DNA of 64,000 nt from Yponomeuta sedellus (Eukaryota > Arthropoda > Insecta > Lepidoptera > Yponomeutidae), in contig OW203729.1 in assembly GCA_934045075.1 (NCBI GenBank), positions 6,295,816 through 6,359,815 of the forward strand, written 5' to 3'. How positions within the stretch are numbered: position 1 is the first letter of the stretch; each line of letters starts with the position of its first letter. Positions 49,764-58,593 of this stretch are shown piece after piece. A model generated the notes under the pieces. The model was not told the origin of the DNA. It was given only the letters and a program-made list of their open reading frames with translations, and did no database searches. The position numbers and the translations under genes are program-made.

Positions 49764-50822
49764 CATAGATAATGTCATTAAATTCATGCCTTGTAATCAA
49801 ATATTGTTAGAAGTCAGCTATCCAAGTTATTGATAATAATATAAAATAATTTTAAATAATAAAATATTTATTTACAACACTGAGAAAACATGTGATAAAC
49901 ACAATTTTAAGAAGAATCTTTTTTGGTTGTTATAATAAACTATGATTTGCACCTTAAGTCACATTTCTTTCTCCACAGCCTCTCCACAAGAACTTGCTAC
50001 AGTGCCACACCCTCGAATAAGTCCCGGCGTCTGCGCTCAACACTCTGCACACAAGACATTCTTGGCGTCAGCTTCCAAATTCTGAAAATTAAAGAATTCT
50101 AGTAGGGATTTGTTCAGAGGTTTCGAAACTGACAGTAGCTAGTCAGAGCAGGGTCACACTCATTTGCAGTTTTGGTGTTACTTTGAAATAAATCTTTTGA
50201 TTTGATTGAAAGCCACTTTCTTTTTTTAATTTTGAACAATTTAGGTACTTATGTGAAATAATTTTGTATTGTTACTTCTATTTTTTTTATATTTGAGTGA
50301 GGTTGTAACCAATAAAACTTGTTTTTTAAATATGTGCTTTTTACAATAATTATCAAACCTTACCTAAATCTGTGAATTACTCCACTTCTCAGTCTTCTCT
50401 CAAATGTAAGTGGAGGCCCAGTGTGTGGCTTTGCCATAGATTGGCATTATGAGTAGAGTACGGTGTCCTGGCATGCATACACATAATGTTCAAATCTAAA
50501 ACAGACAATATACCATTACAGTCTATTTATTCTTACTTGTCCAATTTAGTAAACAAGATTCTAACCTTAAAATTGAGATTAGATGCCTAAACTAGACATT
50601 TTCTCGCAAATTCATGAACTATGTTTATAAAATTGGCAGCGTGTTATCTAAAAGAGTGTTCCAAGTTACTTCATTTATGGAAATATGGCAGTTTTGGACT
50701 AAAAAGTTACAGTTTACGGGTAGAATCTTGTTTACTAAATTGGACAAGTAAGAATAAATAGACTGTATATGGATTGTGTTTTATATAGCTACATGGAAAC
50801 TAGCCAATACTTAGGTACTTAC

Positions 50823-50943
50823 AAATCCAACATGTGGGGAGTGGTACCCCTTTCTATTGAGAAACCGCTCTTCACGGAGTGCTGCACGAAGGATGCATGC
50901 CATGGCATCAATAAAGCCCCGCAGTCCATTAATTTCGAATTGT
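50823..50943 (-). pseudogene. Harbinger-like transposase, downstream exon, decayed
   Basis: Acceptor ttttcttattctag (AG at 50944) and donor GGATTT|gtaagtac. The 121-nt exon has one phase without stops, reading QFEINGLRGFIDAMACILRA and ERFLNRKGYHSPHVGF. This lines up with the HARBI1/PIF catalytic region (GxIDGTHIxI ... INRKxYHSINVQ). The Asp of the ID motif is kept but the TH that usually follows is lost, so the copy is probably inactive. The segment at 51885-51678 is the likely upstream exon. Confidence 0.5.
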
Positions 50944-51111
50944 CTAGAATAAGAAAACAATAATTGAAAGTGAATTCAAGTTATTTAGTAACTTTTCTAC
51001 GTTTATGCTTGAGCTTGTATAACTTTGATTTGATGAGATGCACTTCTCTCTACTCCAGTAGGTAATTTTTTTAACAATACAATGATGTGTGGTACAGTGC
51101 CACTCAGGGCG

Positions 51112-51385
51112 GTGGTAGCGGAGCGGTGTAGAACGCCGGCCTCTCAATCGGGAGTTCGTGGGTTCAAACCCCGGCATGTACCAATGACTTTGTTTTCTAA
51201 GTTATGTACATTTGTGAAATTATAGTACCTAGCAATACCACTCGCCGACGGTGAAGGAAAACATCGTAAGGAAACTCTAGTGTCTGAAGTGTTAACGTAC
51301 CTCAGCGCTTGCTACGTACAATGGCCCAACTATGAGCCTAAGTGCGGAAATCTCAGGTCTAACTAACTAACTAACAGTGCCACTC
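51112..51385 (+). mobile_element. tRNA-derived SINE with GTGAAGGAAAACATCG body
   Basis: tRNA-like head: ggcggtggtagcggagcggt, gtagaacgccggcctctcaa, tcgggagttcgtgggttcaa, accccggcatgtacca. Body: ccactcgccgacggtgaagg, aaaacatcgtaaggaaactc, gtacctcagcgcttgc. The tail is (TAAC)n. It lies within the presumed intron of the Harbinger remnant. Confidence 0.7.
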
Positions 51386-51677
51386 ACATGTTTCAGTGTC
51401 AAGATACACATTTTTTACTTATCTGTCCCGAAATTAGGTACATAATTACAAAATAGGTCTTTTGCATACCACAGTAGGTAAGTAAGTATTATGTTTTTAT
51501 TCTAATACCTTGACACTGTGAAGGACACTTTGCCCTACTAGGGCCTGATATGAGCCTGTCACAAGAAAAGACGGCGATGAATGTCCGTAGAAGAAAGATT
51601 ATACCTAACTTACTAAAAAGTAATCCAAGAGACGACCACCTCAAACTATTTATATTGAACTCATGTAAGTAACATAC

Positions 51678-51885
51678 CTTTATTATAGGGGATATCCCGA
51701 CTTGCCTCTGCTCCTGGGGTATCAATGGGATCAATTCGTCCGCCAAATGCCTCAATCCATGTTTGGAAACACGGAAGGTTTTTGTGAACTCTGATTGTTG
51801 GAACGATTGCCGAAACGCGTGAAACCGACGTCTATTTCGGCGCTCTTGTACTCTGCACTTCGCCCTGTTGACTATTTGTGATAAT
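51678..51885 (-). pseudogene. Harbinger-like transposase, upstream exon
   Basis: An open segment reads RRNRRRFHAFRQSFQQSEFT, KTFRVSKHGLRHLADELIPL and RQVGISPIIK, ending at a donor ATAAAG|gtatgtta (51678/51677). It resembles the N-terminal region of Harbinger transposases (FR.S...L..L...L). An in-frame TAG lies just upstream near 51885; the true start was not found. It is separated from the next exon by about 730 bp that contains a SINE (51112-51385). Confidence 0.45.
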
Positions 51886-52504
51886 CGCTATCATAAACCG
51901 AGTGAAGAAGTATTAATTTTATTAAAAAAATACTTTTTAACCTTCTTCGTCACAACTGCCAGTGAGCAATCATACCGAAAAAGCTACTGTTGTTCAAAGA
52001 TACTAATATTGCAGCTGTCAGGTAGCTGTCATGTAGTTATAAAGCTCAATGAAACGTCAAATAAGGAGTAGCATACGGATTTGACAGCCAGACTGTTACC
52101 AAGGAACTGTAATTTTGTAAGAGCATACGAAAGTGGCTCCATGTAGCTCTACGGTACCTGTCATGTCGTTCATTGGTCGTTAAATGGAACATTTGTGCTT
52201 AGTGGAATACCGCTAGCGTAAAAACTTGTAATTGGACTCCCGATGAACTCCTTGACAACTGTAATGTTGTTGAGTAGAATCGGGGCCCAGTGCACCTGTA
52301 AAAGTGCCGAAACGTTGGAAAATTGTAAAAATGTAATAAACGAGCATAAATCCGTATAAAAACAGTTTTAATTATGTACTAGGAAGTCAAAGGGCTCTGG
52401 TCAGTCAGTAGCATCCATGCTGAACCAGCCTGTGCTGCTGACCGAAGACAATAACTACAAAATATGGTCAAGGCAATGAAAAGAAAACGTAATAACATCT
52501 TTTC
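51886..52504. other. No gene; repeat-like end
   Basis: Near 52270-52370, gggcccagtgcacctgtaaa, agtgccgaaacgttgg and atgtaataaacgagcataaa look like the 3' end of a transposon. Nothing coding is seen. Confidence 0.35.
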
Positions 52505-52840
52505 AATGGCATTTTGGCCCTATAAGGGTTGGCACTTTAGCCAAAGGGTGCGAACGGAATCCTATTACTGTCTACGACGTCTGTCTGTCTGACGTTTAAA
52601 TGGCGTTATCTCTTAAACCGTAATAAGTAGCCAGTTAAACTTCACATACCTAATGTTATGGCGTAAAGCCAACAAAAAGGTTTGGCAAGATCTGGGCAAA
52701 TGGCAAACCCTCTTCCTACCCCTTCGGGTAGTCTGTGTGCGTATCTGTAAGTGTGTGTGTGTGTGTGTGTTTATAGAGTTACGGAACCCGCAGTGTGCCA
52801 TTCCAACTCGCATTTGGCCGGTTTTGACGAGCTAAATGTC
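52505..52840 (-). mobile_element. Fragment of a common lepidopteran repeat with (TG)n
   Basis: ccaaagggtgcgaacggaat, cctattactgtctacgacgt, ctgtctgtctgacg and later acggaacccgcagtgtgcca, actcgcatttggccgg are pieces of the family near 19725 and 29712. A (GT)n tract is at 52751-52771. Confidence 0.45.
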
Positions 52841-53490
52841 CCATTTAAATTAGCGGCAGCTGAAACAACACCGGCGGAAACCCAACACGGCAGCAGTCAG
52901 TCCGTCTGAATGGCAGTATGACCTCGAATTAGATGCGCCTCTTTAAGGAAATGTGGCGAATCTTTGGACAAACTCGTGTTAAAGAGAATCTGAATGGAAC
53001 TAAAAACAAATGGCTTGAATACATTGCTCTAGTCTCTCGGGTAAGCGTGTGGCGAATCTTTTAACAAATAAACTAGAATACTAATCAGCAAAATTTAGGT
53101 TTACCTCTGGTTTAGGAGAAAAACTGTGCTTGCACGTATTTAAAAAAACTGAAATGGAAAACAACCAACAACCCGTCTGCTAAGCATGTACTACTAAGCA
53201 GATGGGACCAACCTAGGTACTTCGCAATGAGTTCTACTGTGGAATTTTGGTTCCGTCTGCTTAATATAATAGCATTTAATAGATAATGTGCAGCAGCCGG
53301 GTTTTTCAGTTTTCTCTTTTTGTATTTTAGTGGTTATAACATTTCTGTTAGATGTTCATTTCATGTAGATTATAACAAACGCATAAACACGGCGAATCAA
53401 ATGAGATATTGTCAAAATCCGACCAGTATTTAAGAAGTTATGACAGAACACAGAATCGAACAAAGTTACATACATACGAGCCCAATACAT
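52841..53490. other. No recognised gene
   Basis: An imperfect inverted repeat around cccgtctgctaagca / tactaagcagatggg (about 53170-53205) is the only structure noted. Confidence 0.35.
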
Positions 53491-53691
53491 TATAGTCTGT
53501 TAGCTTTTAGAATATACCTCGGCTACTATCGGATGGAATCGGATATATTCGTGTAATAGAAATATCGGAACTAATATGACAATTAATTTCGAAATCAGAA
53601 CTCGATCATCAGTACGAAAACCGGCGAAAATTGGCGAAAACCGTAGCTTACTCTAGAGGCCGAGGTACATTCTAAAAGCTAACAGACTATA
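53491..53691. mobile_element. 201-bp MITE with about 33-bp TIRs
   Basis: tatagtctgttagcttttag at 53491 and ctaaaagctaacagactata at 53672-53691 are exact reverse complements. The similarity extends inward through acctcggc/gccgaggt with one or two mismatches. TA at both edges would fit a mariner-like TA target, but the TA pairs could also be part of the TIR. Confidence 0.8.
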
Positions 53692-54407
53692 CCCACCTTT
53701 TGGAAGTCGGTGAGTAAACACTGTGCAAGTGTATAGAGCTTTTTACACATTAACAGACTTATAAAAATACCACTCCTAGATACTCCTCAGATACAGATAA
53801 ATAGTCCGCGGTCCAGGAAAGACGTAACCACAGATTGTTTAAACTGCCTCTGAGGAGTGTTTTAGGGGAATCGTGATTTTTATAACTTAGACTGCTTGCA
53901 TTTTTATGTAGCACCTTCATTGAATATAATTCTAATTAAGTCCACGGGGTTATGTGGAACCAACATGTCCATATGATTTTCGTGCCGTTTTATTACCCTA
54001 GTTTTCTCGCAATTTTACACTGTTTTGCGGAATTAAATTACGTGCCATATTTGCCGAGGCTCTAACACGGACGCCCCTTACAGCTTTCGCGTGTGAGTCA
54101 CAGGTGTGACAGAACCTTCATAAAAGGCCAGAGTAATCTGCCCTAATTTCTGGCCACACCATATGTCGTGAATGGCTTTACAGCCGAGACGGCCAGGCTA
54201 TGTTGAGTAATTGATTGACAGCTAATAGCCGATTTGATGGCAAGACTGGAATAGACTGGCCTGGTACTAATAAAATCAAGTTATTATTAGCCTCAGCCTG
54301 TGAGGACATCTGTTTCCAATAACTGAGTAGTGGTATAATAAAGTATCAATTGGTAATTTTACCCGACAAGTCTCCGGCGAATCACAAAAGGAGGGTAACT
54401 TGTTTGG

Positions 54408-54410
<3 letters not shown>
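53692..54410. other. No recognised gene
   Basis: AT-rich sequence without supportable coding or repeat structure. Confidence 0.4.
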
Positions 54411-54450
<40 letters not shown>

Positions 54451-54565
54451 TGTGTGTGTATGTCCGATTCTGTATTCCCTTATAACTCGTTAACCAATGG
54501 TCAGATTTTGACAAATATGGTCTCAATCGATTCGTCATGTGTGCGTGAGTGTCATAGGTTACAAG
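54411..54565 (+). repeat. (GT)n tract and flanking dispersed repeat
   Basis: (TG)n runs from 54411 to about 54460 with one interruption. The following ttcccttataactcgttaac, caatggtca and tcaatcgattcgtc match the reverse of 16216-16440. Confidence 0.7.
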
Positions 54566-54704
54566 AAATCTTTTGCAGATTTCTCTTACCTATGTTACCT
54601 ACGTAACCAATCTTAAAAAAAAATAACTATAAAGACAAAAATAAAAATCCTACAACAAAGCTGACCGTTTTCTTCTTTTTTGTTATTTTTTATTAATTTT
54701 TTTC

Positions 54705-54841
54705 TTTAAAAACCTATTTAGAGGCTAAAAATTCCACCCATGCCGGGATTCGAACCCGCGACCTCTGGCACGGATAGCCAGAGGTCGCGGGTTCGAATCC
54801 CGGCATGGGTGGAATTTTTAGCCTCTAAATAGGTTTTTAAA
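54705..54841. repeat. Perfect 65-bp inverted repeat made of a tRNA-derived SINE
   Basis: 54705-54769 is the exact reverse complement of 54777-54841; the 7-nt spacer is acggata. Each arm carries tttaaaaacctatttagagg, ctaaaaattccacccatgcc and gggattcgaacccgcgacct, that is, the 3' half (B box, acceptor side, tail) of the SINE at 47398. The centre ctctggc-acggata-gccagag is the anticodon stem and loop of that SINE (ctggt-acggata-gccag there). So the palindrome pivots exactly on the anticodon loop. Confidence 0.93.
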
Positions 54842-55189
54842 ATTGTCCTTAGCACGGGTTAGTGCATTAAAAATAAAAATGGTATAATTTTTTTCTTTAA
54901 CTAAAATTTTCGTAATTATTATTGATAATATAACTATTAATTTAATTCCGGATTTACTTGATTGATTGATATCCACTGATGTTATAAAACATGAGTTGAG
55001 AGCCACACAATGCAATTCTTGAATTATTCAATCAATAATTATAAGATTACAAAGCCAGTTGACACAGTTAAGAAAATTGGTGCAATTAAATAATTATTTG
55101 TTTGCTAACTTACTTGCTTTATGAAGTTATTTTCTCATTGAACCCAATTGAATAAGTGCTAAGATGGGTATAGACATATGGCTAACCTT

Positions 55190-55272
55190 ACCAGCGCTCT
55201 CCCAACTGAGCTATTGGGCAAGTGCCGGCATCGACGAAATTTCGAACCTCTTTACAATATTCTCTGTATTAT
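55190..55272 (-). mobile_element. tRNA-SINE 5' half with leader, reversed
   Basis: On the minus strand, gaatattgtaaagaggttcg, aaatttcgtcgatgccggca and cttgcccaatagctcagttg, ggagagcgctggtaagg match the leader and A-box half of the SINE at 47430-47512. It has a better A box (tagctcagttgggagag) than that copy. Confidence 0.6.
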
Positions 55273-55403
55273 TTACAGGCAGCGACATCTGGGTGAAGTG
55301 CATCACTTGTAGCCCAAGTACCTACTTGGGCTACAAGTCTTGAAGTCAAGCCTACATTGTCTTGAATAAGTAATAACAGAAGTAATAAACGGAACATCTT
55401 AAA

Positions 55404-55452
55404 AATCGGCCAAGTGCGTGTCGGGCCACGCGCAGTGTAGGGTTTCGTAGAA
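55404..55452 (+). mobile_element. GGCCAAGTGCGTGTCGGG repeat fragment
   Basis: cggccaagtgcgtgtcgggc and cacgcgcagtgtagggtttc are near identical to 29712-29755. Confidence 0.6.
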
Positions 55453-55499
55453 AAAGGGGGTCTTATCTGCTTTACAGCAAAAAAACTTAATATGAAAAA

Positions 55500-55960
55500 T
55501 ACATTGGTCTCTAATGTTGATTGGCCAAACCTTGCACCACAACGGCTTGTCATTGACACGCTGCCAATCTCATCCATACTTATAATGCTAGCAACACCAG
55601 GTTTCATTTCACACTCGATGCCAATGCCATAGACGTCAACACTTTCATATTTCCATGGGCTGCTCTTTTCTTTCAGATTTACAAAATATCCTCATGTTCC
55701 ATGTCTTTCAGTTCTTCTTTCAGCATGGAGCCATCTTCATCCCTAATTTCTCAGATTGTTCTGATTTAGGCCAACTTTATAGTTTTGTATTGGCCCTGAT
55801 ATTTCGTGAGACTCTGGTAGAATACTTTTCTTTCTCTTCGTTCTTTTTCTCTCAACTACAAACTTCACCTTCCTTTCGATCACAATATATTTTCTCTTGA
55901 TCCTCACCTTTAATCCTTCCTTGCATTCTTTTAATTATTTGATAGCTAACAAATCCAATA
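55500..55960 (-). pseudogene. Unidentified decayed coding remnant
   Basis: The minus strand has protein-like open pieces in shifting frames: a Lys/Glu-rich piece (IIKRMQGRIKGEDQEKIYC) then, downstream, SSPWKYESVDVYGIGIECEM and KPGVASIISMDEIGSVSMTS. Several stops and frame changes break it. Family unknown; a decayed transposon ORF or retro-pseudogene is likely. Confidence 0.3.
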
Positions 55961-57299
55961 ATGCCTGTTTTTTTTTTATTCACTTCTTAAACACTTTCAT
56001 GTAGCTTTAGCCACCAAATAACTTTCCCTTTTCTTCCATTCGGTCTCATACTGACTTTCATACATATAATCATAATATTGGCATTTCTGTATGAGCGAGA
56101 GGCAAATAGGACATATCCACTTCTTCAGTGAACTGTTGTAACTTCCTGGCAATTTTTGAGCTAGGGCCATAGCAATAAATTTTAACTAGGCAAGTAATTA
56201 AAATAAACCATAAGGGAATTGGGAATTTCTCTTAAGGACTAGAATATCAAGTGAAATCCTTAAATTAGTATGACAAATTAATACAACTAACCAAACAGTT
56301 TTTTTGACTTGATATAAGTTCGTAAAACTTCTGGGATTTACCTACCAACCGGGGGGTTGCAAGTGGGGGTCCTTTGTAGCCTCCCTCCACGTCTTACCTG
56401 TTTGTTTCAGAAGTTTTTTTTTTCTTTCATAAACTTTACTATGACAGAGTGGAAACTCTGAAAATGCGATTTTACTCCGGGAATTCTTACTGATTAGCAC
56501 TCAAGTAGAGTTTGACTGGGTTGGTGGGTAAAGTTGGACTGTTTAGTAGAGCTTCATAAGTCTCAATGAGGGGCCCCCTTATTTTACATAATAGGTACCC
56601 AAAGATTTACTGAGAGCACCCATAATTTTATTGACTTTAATTCGGTCTCTGCAGACGTCTGTGAGGGTTATAGATAGATATATAGACGTCTGTGAGGGTC
56701 TTAAAAACTGACGATATTCTGAAACCTAGCCATTAGTATAAAAAAAAACGGGTAACTTACCTTTCCAATGACGGCAACTTTAGCAATTTTTAAGTGAAAC
56801 CAAAGTAAATTAACAACACTGTGAATAGTAAAGATATTTTTCAAGAAAAGAAACTAGAGCTAAGGTAAAGTAAATAAATAAAATCAATCAAAATCAACTG
56901 GAACCGCGACGCGACGCACAGATTGAAAATGAAAGTTAGTCTTTATAATCTGTGATTGAAAGTATAAAACACAGAATAACAATTAAAAATGCACAGACTA
57001 ATAAAGATACTATAAAATGTGTGATTCGAACCACGGATTCGAACACGGATGTGCGGATTCGAATGAATGAACGAGCTTTCGTGTGTGAATGCTTCCGATA
57101 AAGAGATATCGTTTCTTCTCTTATTGAACGAGAAAGAGGGAGACGGTAGGATAAAATAAGTTCATTCATACGAGATTGTGCGTTACGTCTAGCGTTAGTA
57201 CGCGATTCGCGTTTCAAAATTAACTCAACGATGTGCTACCGATAAATAATAAATATGTCTACATAGTCTGTGGACAACGAAGGACAAGTTTGTTGTTTT
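55961..57299. other. No recognised gene; 5' flank of the LINE
   Basis: AT-rich. A 93-codon minus-strand ORF at 57217-56936 is Arg/Ser-rich with a hydrophobic end, but lacks recognisable domains. The doubled phrase agacgtctgtgagggt occurs at about 56654 and 56685. Confidence 0.35.
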
Positions 57300-57426
57300 T
57301 TTTGGCGGGCTTTTGAAGAGGATAGGCGCGTTTTCTGAAAATTTTTCAAAAATATTTCTGAAAATTGTTAAAACTCGATAAACTTACGCTAAAAGTATTT
57401 AAAACATCGTCGTTAGGTTCGGCGAG

Positions 57427-58593
57427 ATGAAAGATCGCCCGGGGGCAAAGCCCCCTGGGCTTTCCGAGGATGAACCTCCTCCCAAATTAAAGAGGGGGCG
57501 AACTGAGGACCATGGACGCGAACATCACGGCGAGCAGCAGCAGGATGATGGATTCAAGCCATATCTGAAACCAGGTTACAGGCGGCTGTACGCGGAAAAT
57601 TTGGTGAGCGATGAATTCATTGTCTTTGTTGAATCCGAAAATGGCAGAATTGGTAATAAAAACCCTGACCAGCTAAACACGATCTTCAAAAATGACGTCA
57701 AGGGCGTGGTGGGCATCAAGCGCATCAATGCTAATAAAATTGGTGTGTGCTTTGGACAAGCTTCCAATGCGAACAACTTCCTGACGAATGACGAACTGCT
57801 GAAGAAACAGGGCTTTAGAGCCTATATTCCCGCGAGGTCTGTAGAGACTATTGGGGTCCTTCGCTTCGTTCCAACAAGTATCACGAATGAAGAACTGTTT
57901 AAGAAACTTGCAGCAGAATTTGAAATTGTAGGCGTAAGGCGCTTTACCCGCAAGGTCAACGGAGAAATTGTTCCGTACAGTTCAGTGTCTGTGACTTTCT
58001 TGTCACAGACACTACCGGAGTATGTATACCTAGATCTGTATAGATTTAAGGTCAATGAGTACAGAGCACCACTTCTGCAGTGCTTTAAGTGCTTCAGATT
58101 TAACCATGGAGCGAAGTTCTGTAAAGGACTGCAGAAGTGCTCTATCTGCTCTGGTGAGCACCACTTCACAAAATGCGACAAAGAGGATGAATTGAAATGT
58201 ATCAACTGCCAAGGGCCTCACTTGGCAATTTCCAGAGACTGTCCAGTTAAAAAAAACAAGTTAGAAGAACATGTTAATAGGACTAACTATGCAAAAATTG
58301 CTGCTTCAGCCAAAAAACAAGACAATATTGTCAAAAACTACAACTCGAACTTCCCTCCACTGAAAGCCAAGCCTTCGCCAATGATTGCTAGGGCTCCCAC
58401 AAAACCCATAGTAACAGAACCTCCACAACTTGTGATCTCAAATTCAAATTTAGTCAAAGAAATAGTCAAGAGCGACTTCATCTTAAATGGTTTGGTAGGA
58501 GCTTTGGTAACATTGGCGAATGGTAATTTGCCCAAAATCAATGCTTCCATTGTGCAGGAAGTGTTGATTAAATCACTACAGAATAATGGATAA
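57427..58593 (+). CDS. LINE ORF1: gag-like RNA-binding protein
   Basis: The protein is 388 aa. The N-terminus is charged and low complexity with a basic patch (PPKLKRGR, about residues 18-25). It is followed by a region (about 60-215) with RRM-like spacing. Then come three retroviral-type zinc knuckles: C219-C222-H227-C232, C238-C241-H245-C250 and C258-C261-H265-C272. The C-terminus is basic and then mixed. In I and Jockey elements such proteins coat the element RNA and form the ribonucleoprotein used for retrotransposition. A strong GC hairpin (57437-57460) sits about 10 nt after the start codon. The stop overlaps the ORF2 start by 8 nt (ATGGATAA). Confidence 0.92.
   Translation: MKDRPGAKPPGLSEDEPPPKLKRGRTEDHGREHHGEQQQDDGFKPYLKPGYRRLYAENLVSDEFIVFVESENGRIGNKNPDQLNTIFKNDVKGVVGIKRINANKIGVCFGQASNANNFLTNDELLKKQGFRAYIPARSVETIGVLRFVPTSITNEELFKKLAAEFEIVGVRRFTRKVNGEIVPYSSVSVTFLSQTLPEYVYLDLYRFKVNEYRAPLLQCFKCFRFNHGAKFCKGLQKCSICSGEHHFTKCDKEDELKCINCQGPHLAISRDCPVKKNKLEEHVNRTNYAKIAASAKKQDNIVKNYNSNFPPLKAKPSPMIARAPTKPIVTEPPQLVISNSNLVKEIVKSDFILNGLVGALVTLANGNLPKINASIVQEVLIKSLQNNG

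Larger units (their letters stand above)
47582..50822. other. No firm gene; small repeats and hairpins
   Basis: Holds a LINE-like 3' tail near 48655-48690 (gtgcaataaagaattttcta), an RTE-like piece near 48735-48790, and the repeats listed at 48886, 49265 and 49716. Two acceptor-like pyrimidine tracts (acttctttcag|AGAACC at 49050; ttctccacag|CCTCTCC at 49979) precede short open segments on the plus strand. I cannot support a gene from them. Confidence 0.35.

Noticed and set aside
51112..51182. tRNA gene
   Set aside because: tRNA-like head continuous with the GTGAAGGAAAACATCG SINE body; treated as a SINE.
54400..54606. 68-codon ORF beginning MFGYVCVCVC
   Set aside because: Begins in the (GT)n tract and runs into a dispersed repeat.
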